Assembly (NCBI GenBank): GCA_964035545.1
Contig: OZ037767.1
Span: forward strand, 8,608,207-8,672,206
DNA from: Bugula neritina
Lineage: Eukaryota > Bryozoa > Gymnolaemata > Cheilostomatida > Bugulidae
Length of the DNA: 64,000 nt
Reading direction: 5' to 3'
In this document: positions 1-27,321 of the stretch, piece after piece
Layout of the letters: every line of letters begins with the position of its first letter
Position numbering within the stretch: the first letter of the stretch is position 1
Program-made: the position numbers and the translations under genes
The notes under the pieces: generated by a model
Told to the model about the DNA's origin: nothing
The model's database searches: none
What the model saw: only the letters and a program-made list of their open reading frames with translations

Positions 1-1306
1 TAAATTGAATTGATAACCACTCTAAAAATCATCATTATGTTATATCATATAATTATATGATATATGTATGATGATCATTTTACATTTTTTGTGTTGCATA
101 AATTTTTAACTAACCCTCGAAGCTCAAACTTTTTACTCACAGTCTGAGTCAATCACAAGGCAGAGGCTTCAGACAGTCAGAATGAGAATGACCATCACAA
201 TGTCATTGTGATTGTCCTAGTCAATTAGTCATAGTGATAGTCATAATAATTCACATTGTGATTATCAATGGTAGTGATACTAGTACTCATAGTCGTACAG
301 TCATACTCATACTGATGCTGATTGAGTCAAACTCAATGTGAATGTCATACTCATGAGTCATTGTGATTGTAATACTAATAGTAGTAGAGTGTAGACTAAT
401 AGTAATACTAATAGTAATTGTTTATTTTATATTTTATAAGTCTAATTGAGTAATTCAAAATTGTAACTATGGCTATCACTATCACTATGGGTATCACTTA
501 TTAGTTATTAAGCTTAAGATAAACTTAGAATTAATACATATATTTAATTTTATAATGGTGATGATACTGATGCTATAACTATTCCTATTGGTATTAGTAT
601 TACTATCAGTGTTACTCATTACTGTAAGTGTAAGTATTAGTATAAGTATAGTCTACACAGTATATACTTTCAGTGTTCCACTGACACTCACACGACACTG
701 ACAGATTGTGACTCACAATGATTGAGAGTGAGTCTGATTACCACGGTTATAACCATAGGCATAGCTTATGACTATCAGTATCACTATCACTATAGCCATA
801 GACATAGAAATTAATATAGTAATCAACTGGTTATATTTACATTACGAGAGTGCACTTGTAATATGAAATTATTAATATGCTTGGTTTTATAGAAAGTAAA
901 CCCATTAAAATAAAAGTGATAAATAGACATAGTATTGAAAACAACAGTAAAAGTTGTCTTAATATTAAAGTATACATCATTAACAACCAGTCAGTCCAAT
1001 CTAAGTCTATGCTACTAATTTATTTTCAATTGTCAGAGTATGAAAAGCCAAGTTCATGCAAACAAATGACATAAAACAACTAAAATTTTAATTCATCATT
1101 CTTAAAAATAAAATAAAAATCACTATTTAAATTGCTGGTTATAAACATTGTTTCATTCTAACTTATTATTCACATAGTTTTGTATGCTTTTATACTAATG
1201 CCAGCCTGAAGTAATACTAGTTTTGGGTATGCTTAGTCACCAGTTGATCTGAATCTATTCATGTTTGAATTTATAGAGCAGATAAATTATTAGTGGAAAC
1301 AGAAAG
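1..1306. other. 5' flank of the TRAPPC6 gene, low-complexity DNA
   Basis: No gene recognised. Roughly 150-830 is a degenerate simple-sequence tract built from short words such as TCATAG, TCATAC and ACTATC in changing order, so it looks like an old decayed microsatellite. From about 850 to 1306 the DNA is ordinary AT-rich sequence that should contain the promoter and 5' UTR of the TRAPPC6-type gene. No TATA box or initiator can be assigned with confidence. Confidence 0.5.
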
Positions 1307-4121
1307 ATGAACGATGAATACATATTTGAATATCTTCACATGGAAATGGTTGATCAGTTCTGCAACAGCTCCGACAGTAATGATGATATTGTGAGTTTGT
1401 TGAGTGTGTTAGTAAGCATTCTATTACTCAATATGAAACAGTACTATTGACTATTATGTTAAAGTTTATAAATTTCTGTGATCTTATATATTGCATTGTG
1501 ATCATTTTAATGGTGCAGTTTTATCAAAGCAAATTTATTATTTCAATTTAGTTTTTATTACTTTTCAATCATCTCTCACATAAATTGTTAATAACATGAA
1601 TCATGTATATCATTCTCGATGTTTGCAAAGATGTGGTACTTTGTGTAATAATTATTGCCTTAAACCAAGTGATGCCTTATAGACTTTGAAGTTACTAATT
1701 AGTAGGAACCTTTCTTTTTGTTTGGAGAAAGAGAAAAGCATTTATTTTTATCTAAACCGAATTTCTAGCATGTTTTATTGTGCTGAATTTCGTAAGTTGT
1801 TTAAAAAAAAGTTAAAAAACTTGTATTCGTTCCAACTGTTTAAATTCATTTTGAAAATATACAATTTTAGTTTTTAGATGAAAGGTATATTCTGTTTCTT
1901 TAGCATATAAAGAATGTGTGCATTATAGATCTACCATATGTAGTATACATAGAAATTAATTTTCTATGTATTTTCAAATATTCTTTTTGTAGAATACAGC
2001 TATAAAGAAGTTAGAGAGACTGGGCTTTACTGTGGGTCAAAGATATATAGAAAAGTAAGTTGAATTTTTTTTTGTTTTGAGTCAAAAGCAGACACTATTG
2101 TATTGTCAAATGTCTCACTTGTGTATATTATAGTAATGTTACGTTTAACAGACTGCTGTGTTTTAAATTTAGATAATTATGACGTAAGGAACAATGAAGG
2201 CATTAACAGCAGTAATGAACGCTCACTTTTTGCCGTAGTGTGAATGAGTCATAACGCAGTGTTTTTTTTTAGATCCACAAAGGACATACAGAGGTTTAAA
2301 GATGAACTTGAGACTATGAAGTTTGTCTGTAAGGAAGTCTGGAATGTTGTATATAAAAAACAAATTGACAATTTGCGGACCAACCACCACGGTGTATATA
2401 ATTTACATGACTATAAGTAAGTGATGTCTGTTTAGCAATGAGCATGACATACACCCAAGTTCTATTATAATGGTGCAACAACTTATTGCTATTACTTTCA
2501 TTTAAAATAAGTGGACACATCTTTATTCGAGGTTTAACACGAGCTGCAGGTATAAATTCATAGTTTATTCAAAAACTCCCTGACATACTTCACTTATGCA
2601 GTATTGCACTATTCTTATATCTATTGGCTTTCTTCTACATACTGTTTTAGGGTTACATGCTCAAACAATTTTGTTTTATAATAAATTGTATGTGCATATG
2701 GGCTGAATTGATTGTTGCGTCATGGATTATTTAATGAAGTATCTAGTAGAAGGTCACCTTGTAACTAGTTGATTTGTTTTCAGGTTTAGGCTGTTAGAAC
2801 AGATGTCTCACAGCAACCAGTATAAAGAGCATGCACCCAAGGTATGTACTACCAACATTCTGTATATCATACCTCACAGCACAAAGTCTATATTGTCTTA
2901 CATTCTGTTAGTTATATTTCACTAGCCACTGATGCATTGGCTGTTGGTTCACTTCTCTTCTCTAATTTTGCTTCTCATCTTCCCTAATTTCAAGTCATTA
3001 ACCTAATGCATTAGTATATTATATAACATCATGTTGTGTATGCAAGCAATTACTATCTGATTTATTGGAGGTAATTGTTAATGCTATATACTATATTATC
3101 TTTAGCAAGTCCTGTGTTGTAATTGTAGTACTTAGCATTTCCTTGTGGATTTCTAAGAGGAGCGCTCAGTGGTCTGGGATTTGATTGCGTAGTCACTGCA
3201 GAGGTCACCAAGATGCCTGCATGTAGGTACTTCTGCTGTGCTGCTTTTAGTTCTGCTCATGCTGACTTACGTCATCTAAAAGCACTTAAGTGAAATCTCT
3301 TGCTGCTATTAGCAAAGTGGCCTGAAAGGATTAAATTGCTATAAAATTATTTTCTATAAGAATGTTTATTTTCTTGCATTTAAATAGCTCAAAAAAGTTA
3401 AGTTGTAAGGTTATCAATGAGCTCTGTCCTCATTACTGTTTGAAACTGTGAAACCATTTAAATGTGTTTAATTAAGCTCACTTTCCCTACATCTGCTCTG
3501 CACTAGCTGTATGCTGATAATAATATTGAACTAGGCTCACTCGATTAGTCAGTTAGCTAGGGGCACATGGAGTACCATCTCTGCTGTGGGAGTTACCTGC
3601 CACACACAATACGTTGACTCCTTGAGTGAAACTCTGAGTTATCATTTATATTTGCCAAAAACTTTACTGCCTGCTATAAATTAATTCATTTGAAAATCTC
3701 ACTCTCTATTATCAATAATACACAATTGATTGGAATGGAAATGTAAAACCTAAACTTGAAAAGTAGGATCACTAACTAGGGAATAACCAAGTAGATTGCT
3801 ATGGCAGAAACTTTTCCCACTATTTGTTTAGACTTTATAATTTTGACTGCATGAAATTGCTGCTGTGTGACAGTTATCGCTAGCAGCTCTCACAAAAATC
3901 GCTCTATGTGGCTGTAGTCATGTTCCAACAATTCATCCTAATAGTCATAACATTGTATGTCAATATTTACAATAAATATATCATTCAAATTTTTATAGTG
4001 TCAATTAGCATCAGACCATTCCAGTTTCATTAATTGTATTAGTAGGGTGCAATACATATGACACATTTTATTATTGGTTTTACTTACAGGTAAATTCTTA
4101 ATACAGATTCATCATAGTTGA
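1307..4121 (+). CDS. TRAPPC6B: TRAPP complex subunit 6 (TRAPPC6A/B-type), complete, 6 exons
   Basis: Exons: 1307-1390, 1993-2054, 2273-2416, 2784-2841, 3129-3222, 4090-4121. The spliced frame is 474 nt (157 aa plus stop), almost exactly the length of vertebrate TRAPPC6B. All junctions are GT-AG and phases agree. Family blocks are visible: an N-terminal helix with FEYLHMEMV, then LGFTVGQRYIEK, DELETMKFVCKEVW, the highly conserved KKQIDNLRTNH, FRLLEQMS, a glycine-rich FLRGALSGLGF and a final CKF segment. The protein is a Bet3-like small TRAPP subunit, known to form heterodimers in the core of the Rab-activating tethering complex at the ER-Golgi. The start is the first ATG of the conserved N-terminus. 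The last exon codes only ten residues, so it was placed by phase and by the family C-terminus. TRAPPC6A versus 6B cannot be decided for an invertebrate. Confidence 0.93.
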
Positions 4122-4241
4122 AGCTTTAGCCTGTGGTACACTGGAACAAACAGATTTGTGAGAATTATGCTGCTCGTCTCCCTTGCATGAATTTTAGAGA
4201 TTTATATTTTTTTGTCTTATGATTTATTGTCTCTGTTTAGA

Positions 4242-4247
4242 AATAAA
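4242..4247 (+). promoter_or_regulatory. Poly(A) signal of the TRAPPC6 gene
   Basis: AATAAA 121 nt after the TRAPPC6 stop codon, followed by T/GT-rich sequence. It is the first canonical signal downstream. Confidence 0.55.
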
Positions 4248-4686
4248 AGTAATCCAATGTTTTGTGGCTATTGTTATCTGGAATAGTCTGTATTTATGAT
4301 CATCTCTAGTATTTAGTGAAACGTGTAATTAATTAATTTATTATTGGTTAATAAATTCTATAAAGAGTTAATAAACATACTAAAGCTGTAATTTTTTTCT
4401 CAATATACTTTTGCAAATTATCTGTCAAAATGCATCCACTTGTGGTAATAATTAAGAGTATAATAATTAGAAAAATAAATCAAGCAGCATAATGTATATT
4501 GAAGTTATTAGAACCTCAATCTGCATGTTCAATGCTGACAACTACCGGTTAATGTAATTGCATATTTCAGCTATTTTTGTACTTATTTTCATAGCAAGTG
4601 TTAGTAATGAGAAGCTGCCGGTGTTGATAATATATCATCTATAATGAACACGATGTTATTTAGTATATGGTTTATACAATATAGGG

Positions 4687-4912
4687 CAGAGGTGAGCAAC
4701 TGGGGGCCATGGCCACCCGTGGCCTTCTGCCTATTTGCCAGTGGCCCTTTCAATGCTTAAGATAGGTGAAAACTGTTCGATGTGTTCTGATTAGCGCAGT
4801 ATAGGTTTGGTGACAAATTGTTTAAAGATAATAAATGTGTACAATCATGTGGCCTTTCGTTTTGGCTAATTTCTGAGCTTGGCCTTCATACAAAAGAAGT
4901 TGTCTACCCCTG
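4687..4912. mobile_element. hAT-like MITE (nonautonomous)
   Basis: A 226-bp block bounded by imperfect inverted repeats. The left end reads CAGAGGTGAGCAACT and the inverted right end CAGGGGTAGACAACT (12 of 15 identical). The CAGRGGT...CAACT start and the repeated TGGCC words just inside are typical of nonautonomous hAT elements. No matching 8-bp target-site duplication is seen, so the copy is old or its ends are slightly misplaced. It lies between the TRAPPC6 and NUP214 genes. Confidence 0.5.
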
Positions 4913-5216
4913 GTCTGGTGTCTCGCGTACGCTAGTACTGCTGAAGAAGCATACTCTAAAGTCTAAATTCTTCTATCGATTTCCAACTCTTTCATTTTTC
5001 GTTCCTATAGCCTTCGATTTTGGGAAATGAGCATAAAATGTGAGCAAGCCCCTTAATTTAGTTCATTGAATGTACTTATGTTGATTTGAGATTGCGCGCT
5101 AACTTCAACTTCACTAAGCTCAGAATTGTACACTTCCAGAGAAATTAAAAGTAAATAGTTATAGTAGATTAAAGTAGTAAACATAGTTGTTTTTGTTTTA
5201 AATACAACTGTCATTT

Positions 5217-21196
<15,980 letters not shown>

Positions 21197-21261
21197 TCTT
21201 CAGTGTATTGGTTTCTGAAGAGATTTGAGACAAGAGAAACCTACGCTATGATTGTCTATAT

Positions 21262-21420
21262 GCTGTATACATCATATAAATGTACTTACTCTATATTCTA
21301 TCATACCAATTTACTTACTCTGTATTATGTCATACGTATGTACTTACTTTGTATTATGTCATATAAATGTACTTGCTCTCTATACATGTCATACGAATGT
21401 ACTTACTCTGTATACATGTC
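21262..21420 (+). repeat. About 29-bp tandem repeats in the NUP214 3' UTR
   Basis: Five imperfect units of the form ATGTCATACGAATGTACTT followed by ACTCTGTATT, lying between the NUP214 stop codon and its poly(A) signal. They would therefore be part of the mRNA. Confidence 0.8.
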
Positions 21421-21431
21421 ACAGAAGGCTC

Positions 21432-21437
21432 AATAAA
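21432..21437 (+). promoter_or_regulatory. Poly(A) signal of NUP214
   Basis: AATAAA 236 nt after the stop codon, immediately after the 3' UTR tandem repeats. The convergent GPCR gene ends only about 280 bp further on. Confidence 0.65.
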
Positions 21438-21715
21438 TATTTCCTTTAAAATGCAAAAACCTTGTCTTACACATAATACAACCCCCTCTCCTCCTCTCAC
21501 ACATTCATACCCATCACATGTGAAACAAATTAGCTGTTAAATTCTATGTAGGATTTATAAATATTTATACTCTGTATATAGTATGTACTCAGCACAAAAA
21601 TGCACATAACTCTATATTACAGGCTGTCACAGCAGTATTTATGTTGATATGATGCATGTATGATAATTTAACACAAATGCTCCTATTTTACAAGATCTTT
21701 AAGTATTCGATAGCA

Positions 21716-24700
21716 TCAGCCTACAGGCTCAGTTAGCTGTTCACTTTCACTCTTTGCCAACTGCCACTTTTTTGAATTATTTGCCGACGAGTTCCATGAC
21801 TTTCTGCCATTGCTTGTCCTTTTCATCTTGAGTATTGAGGCATTGTTGTTAGTCAAAGAGCTGTTATTGTTAGTGCTGCTCTTATGGAGAGAGTAACTCC
21901 TACACCCCATCTGGTGCAACACTTTCATATACTGGGCTTTGAATGCTTTTCGGAACTCAGATCTAAATATGCCGTAGATGAACGGGTTACAGGCACTGGC
22001 TGCTAGCTGTACAAATGTCGCCAAGGTGTTCACCCATCCACTTACAGGCACCATTAACACCTGCAAAAAGAAACATTCTTTATTGCTGTGGGTAGTTGGA
22101 CTAAAAAACTTGGGTAATGAAAATTGTAAAGCTAAATTGTGGGTACTACAAATTCATCATCATATTGCTCAAAACTATCTAAGTTTTCAGATGTAAGTTT
22201 TTTCAGTGCTAGCGGACAACAAAAAAAGTTATTTCTGGACAAAATTAACACAACAGAAGTCTTTAATTCTGATTTATAGTTGCTATAAAATTTAGGAATT
22301 TTATCGCAATTGTTACTAGAAATATAAAAAAGCTGAGTTTTCCCAGGGTAATAATTATCCATTGTTAAGCCCTAACTCTAAAGACAATTCTGCACATTGT
22401 ATAATGCTTATAATGCTCCATTAGTTGGAACAAAAAACAAAGTTAACAAACTTAAGTAATTTTATTATCCATTTACAACATAGTGTACTATCTCCAAACT
22501 TCAAAAAACTTTTTCTGTCTTTACATTGCCTTCAGACTGCTCAAGATTAAAGATCCATTTTAGTTGTTAACCAAGCATTTAGCATAGTTTAATTAGTTTT
22601 GTTGTCCTAAATTGAATCAGAATTAGAAGTTTCCAATTGACATAGTTGAGCATGCAACAGTCAATACACTAATTCTTCAAGTTGATCATTTTTTGACTGG
22701 TTTACCTTTGCAAGTTTTGTCACACAGAAAGGGGTCATACATATGAAGAAGACCAGCACAACAACCAACAGACTTCGAACTATCCTCTGGTGCTGATTGG
22801 CGGTGGTTCTCTGGTACTTGCTGGATCTATCAGTTTCAGCAGGTGTGGGTACTGACGTCTGCCTTGTCTTTCCCAGCAATGACTTCTTGCTAGACAGCCT
22901 TCTGGGAGAATAATAAACTATTAAGTTATGAATCTTGAAATAATAAAGATACTCTACGTGTAACATGAGGGCATTTAGACCTACTAATAGATACAAGCAG
23001 GAGATTTTCTTTGCAGAAAAATATGCATAAGCTGCTTGTTCTAGGCTTGAATAGGATGGTATTTTGCCACCATGAACGGGGAAAAATCATAAGGTTTAAT
23101 TTTGAAGTCAGAAGCAATGCATTTTAAGTCGGGATTTTTTGGTTACTAGCTTCCAGGCAGCAAATAAAGTTCTCTTTTTACAAGGCTGTGATAAAGTATA
23201 TGTAAAATAATTGCCACCACTGGGAATCGAACCCGAGTCCTCCGGCTTGCAAGCAAGTGTGCTACCATTACACCACGGAGGCCACTGGGTGAACTCAACA
23301 CTACAGTATAGTTGTAGTTGCAAATTGGCAACCTCGTACTTAACATTTAAAAGTTATTCTCAATATTGAAATAATAACTTTAAAGCTACAATTGCTCTAC
23401 TCAGACAGTGTTCGTCTGCTGAATGTTACTAAAGCAGTTGACGTGTAGAAGGTGTGTCATTAGTTTAAAATGTTTTGTGGGTGCAGAAAAATAAGTTAAA
23501 TGGTGTGTTGTGTGTTTCGATACTGCAAAACATGCACTTGAGTTGCAAATGTCTTTTGGCATAAAATATAATAAACTATGCTGGGCTGGTGAGTCATCTC
23601 AGGTCTAATAATTTCTAATAGAACGAATCACGAAGCAGACGTGGATTACAAGCAGACATACTTGTTATACAAGGGAATGCTGATGATAATAAAACATGTA
23701 CCAAAAGTGAACTGGTAGTTGATCAAAAGCTGGCAGACATAGAAAAGATGCTTTCAAGACTTTTGGCAACGCATAACACAAATAACTACAGAATTACTCA
23801 CTGAGCCAGGGAAGTCCTAGTGCTGCAATCACCATGAGCTATTCTTGATATACTATTTTTGATTTCCTACAAAGGGAAGTAAAGGGTAAATCTTGTGTGC
23901 TGCTTTTTTATTATTAATACATGCAATCTTATATTATATACATAAACATATTTGGTATACAGATTTTATTACTATATATTGTACTTTTTACAAGCTTCCC
24001 TTTTAGCTGATTTACTAACTGACTACTATGACCTTAGCCATGTCAGTCAGACTCTCTACTGATGAACTGTCAAACCAACTGCTAGTTAGTCAGCTATGTA
24101 TTGTAAGGCAGCCTTATGTTAACACAATTTCATATCTGGTCATGCAAAAGATATAGTGATGCATTAACATAATGCTTAGGGACTTAAAAAGCTAATACAG
24201 CCTATATCTTTTGTAAAAGATGCCATGCAACGAAATGTGGTTTAGTAATAGATTTAATGTATTCAGATGCTGCCACAAACAATTACACCAGCCTACCTCC
24301 TCCCTCCTTCCTTTGGAGTTATGACGCATTTTTAGCAAGTAGTAAAACCAAAGCTTTAGATTTAAAACTTTGGCAAATTTGTGTACCTTTTCTTTTAACA
24401 AAGTTTTCAGTTTTATAACTTTGAAAGATTTTTAATTGGATTTTATAACGGTATAACAGTTGCTATGCTAAGAAATATATAGCTAGTTGCAGTATGTTTG
24501 TGTACATAAGTAATTAAGTTGTATGCTGTAAAACTATTTTTCATGAAACTGATATATACAAGTATCTAAACTCTAAAGTATTACATAATATAACACCAGC
24601 ATTGACAGTATTGGCAGTTAATTGATTAGCCAGCCAGTGCTGCGTGAGTACATGTAATCACTTGAAGTTATATGATCACGTGAGAACACTGCTAGTTGTA

Positions 24701-27321
24701 TTCTAGTGTCAGAATTTTGACACTGTCTGTTATTTTATTCTAGTTTAGGATGAAACAAATTTTTGCCTATCATAAATGATATTTAATACATTCTACGTTT
24801 ATGTAAAATGTTTTTTATCTTGTATCAAGGGTTGTGCATATTTCTAAATGATGGCAATCACATCACATCTTTAAATTGATTTAATTAATATTATGACATT
24901 GAATACAGCAGAACTAATTGATGGTGTAATGACATGAAACTTAAGAGAGGTTAATTTTAAGTTGCTAGCATAGCCCAAGTCAAAAATACCATAAAGTTAG
25001 GGCGTGATACATCAAGTCCCATGCTATTACAACTTAAAGGTAACTTACTTTAAATATGATGCTATAGCAGATTATCATAGTCAACCCTGGAGCCATGAAA
25101 CACGTAACAAACGCCACAATGACATAGGTTACAGCATCTCTATACAGCCAGTTGATAGCACACACCACTTCATAATAGTCATACTGTATCCAGTTCAAGC
25201 ACACTGGTGTAAAGCCTGTAAAGCATAGAATGTATCATTGTTTGAGTATTTTTATACATTTTCGTAATAGTATTATATTTATGGTCTTTTGTTTAAAGTG
25301 TCCATCAGTAAAAACACAAAGTCTCTATAAACCACAATTACATTCAGCTCACAAAGAAAATGTATAACTTCCTGAATTATATCACTGCTCACCAGTTTTC
25401 CCATGAAATAGGGAGTGTATTACATCATACTCTGTTAAAAGGATTTATTGATTAGTAATAATACTGATAGGGTGAAATTAATTATTTAAAAAAACCTTGG
25501 AGCATTTTTCCAAAATGTCAGCCATGGTTGAAATTGTATATTTGCTACTTCAGGTTTAGAAAATTCGATCATTCTGTAATACTGTAAGTGTCAAACCCAC
25601 GAATAAACTGCTTCTAATAATGCTGAAAGTAATGAAGCCAGTTGCACCATAGACTGTTCTTAAGTTAAATATAAGAAGTAACTGTTGTTTGAAGTATTTT
25701 TATGGGTAGACAAATTGGTTTAGTCATTTGCTTTAATATGATACTGAGAATATTGTTGGAAGTTATGTTAGTAGCAGTAAGTGTTGGCAAGTTTAGTTTC
25801 TACATGATGTAGCACTACTACAATAGTTGCCTTTATAATTGGCACAGGTTACTTTATGATTTCTTGACATTAGCCTGTAAATTTATGAGGTTGTGTATTC
25901 ATTAATCTGTGTTACAGAAGTTGTTAGTTGAAGCAGCAACTGGGACAATAAAGTTACAGAACAACTAAACGTGTAAGATAGTAATTTTAGGGACTTTTAG
26001 TAATCAATCTGCCATTAATTATTATATAATATAATTACTTGATTATGAAAATATAAAAAATTAGCAAATACTGAATATTCTTGCTAAAATATTACTTTAA
26101 CATGTCGACAGCAAACATATTTCTGTCTGCTATACTTTTATAAACCTAGCAACTAGCCTAAAGCAAACACAGGCTAAATTAAACAGCAGGTGGTTTTATA
26201 AGAGTAACTTACTAGAACTAGTCTCACCTATAACAGCACCTTGGATCCATGTCCATGCAATAAGCAGTCTTATTCTAGACACAGTCATGATATCCACATA
26301 CCTCAGAGGGTATACAATATGAACGAATCTGTCCACAGATACAAACCCTAGACTCAGCATTGATACCACGATAAGGCAGTAATTCATAGCACATTGAATA
26401 GCACACACTGTCTACAAATTACATGTGATGTATAGCACACTGAATAGTGCACATCACCTACCAATTATATACAATGTATAACATACTGAATAGCATACAT
26501 AATTTACAAATTATATAGGATGTATAGCACATTGATTAGCGCACCCTATCTACAGATTATATATGATATGGGACATTCAAAATAATAGCAAGGCCCGATA
26601 TTATGTACAAAGCATTGAAAATAGAATAATAATGAAAACACCATACTAAAAAATGTAGAGATAGGTTCTTGCGACATTTTGAGCTTCTATTTTAAATAAT
26701 CCAACAGAGTTTTGACTTTTGATTTTTGACTTTTGATTTTTGACTTTTGATTTTTGACTTTTGATTTTTGACTTTTTTTTCTTTCAATTCTGTTCATGCC
26801 TACCAGTATTTACACTGAATTTTGTAACGTGTTGTCATGTCTGTGATTTGCAATAAATAAATCAATCAATCGATCATGATTACTGTCAGAAAATGCTAAC
26901 CTAAATGGTTGCATTGCTTAATAAAAAAAATTATGAAATGAGTTCTTTCAAGAATTTCCCCATCTCCTTTAAAACTAAAAATAAAAAGAATTGTCAGTTG
27001 ATTGAATTTCCCTCATCATTGTAAGTGCTTCACTGATTATTCAGGACTTACATTTCCAATGGGCAAAGGTTCATCTTGCTGCATATCCGTAACCAGCTCC
27101 ACTAGAGTACAGAACATCACAGAGAAAGCTACACACAGATCTGCGAAGGCTAAATTAACTATAAACATGTTTGAGTGCTGTTCCTTCAGCTTGTAGTACG
27201 TTCTGGCAGCGATTATCACCACCACATTTCCAAATAAGGTCAACAGGATTAGGATTATTAAAAAGAAGGCAGATATTGCAATCTCTGCAGGAGATCTGGA
27301 TGAGTCATCTGTGATGTTCAT
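21716..27321 (-). CDS. Class A (rhodopsin-like) G-protein-coupled receptor, complete, 6 exons
   Basis: Exons in transcript order: 27052-27321, 26228-26411, 25049-25215, 23802-23866, 22706-22901, 21716-22060; they join in phase to 408 aa. Seven membrane helices are visible. TM1 holds GNVVVI, TM2 LAFADL, TM3 begins at a disulphide-type Cys and ends VDRFVHIVYPLRY, TM4 carries AWTW, TM5 is followed by a 70-residue basic third loop, TM6 reads FFICMTPF, and TM7 has NPFIYGIF before a Ser/Asn-rich tail. The small fourth exon (65 nt) was found by phase and has a good acceptor (CCCTTTGTAG) and donor (GTGAGT). Departures from consensus are DRF for DRY, Met where TM6 normally has the toggle Trp, and Asn at position 3.32 where aminergic receptors carry Asp. 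The ligand cannot be named; an aminergic-like fold without the amine-binding Asp fits best. No clear poly(A) signal is seen. Confidence 0.88.
23212..23282 (-). tRNA. tRNA-like sequence with GCA anticodon position (copy 1)
   Basis: This 71-nt sequence, in the GPCR intron between exons 4 and 5, has a near-complete acceptor stem (GCCTCCG with TGGTGGC), the D-loop box GGTAGC and a perfect B-box GGTTCGATTCC. Alignment to Asp/Gly-type tRNAs puts GCA (cysteine) at the anticodon, but the anticodon stem pairs poorly. It shares both the tRNA part and 15 bp of 5' flank (GAGTTYACCCAGTGG) with the sequence at 30331-30402. A tRNA-derived repeat or pseudogene is therefore at least as likely as a functional gene. 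Confidence 0.45.
26699..26772. repeat. TTTTGACTTTTGAT tandem repeat
   Basis: About five 14-bp units of TTTTGACTTTTGAT in a GPCR intron (exons 1-2). The tract ends in a T-run. Confidence 0.85.

Noticed and set aside
23108-23346. Minus-strand frames containing RGVMVAHLLASRR and WCNGSTLACKPEDSG
   Set aside because: These are translations of the tRNA-like repeat at 23212-23282. A similar one (RGVMVSKLACKPE) arises at 30331-30402.
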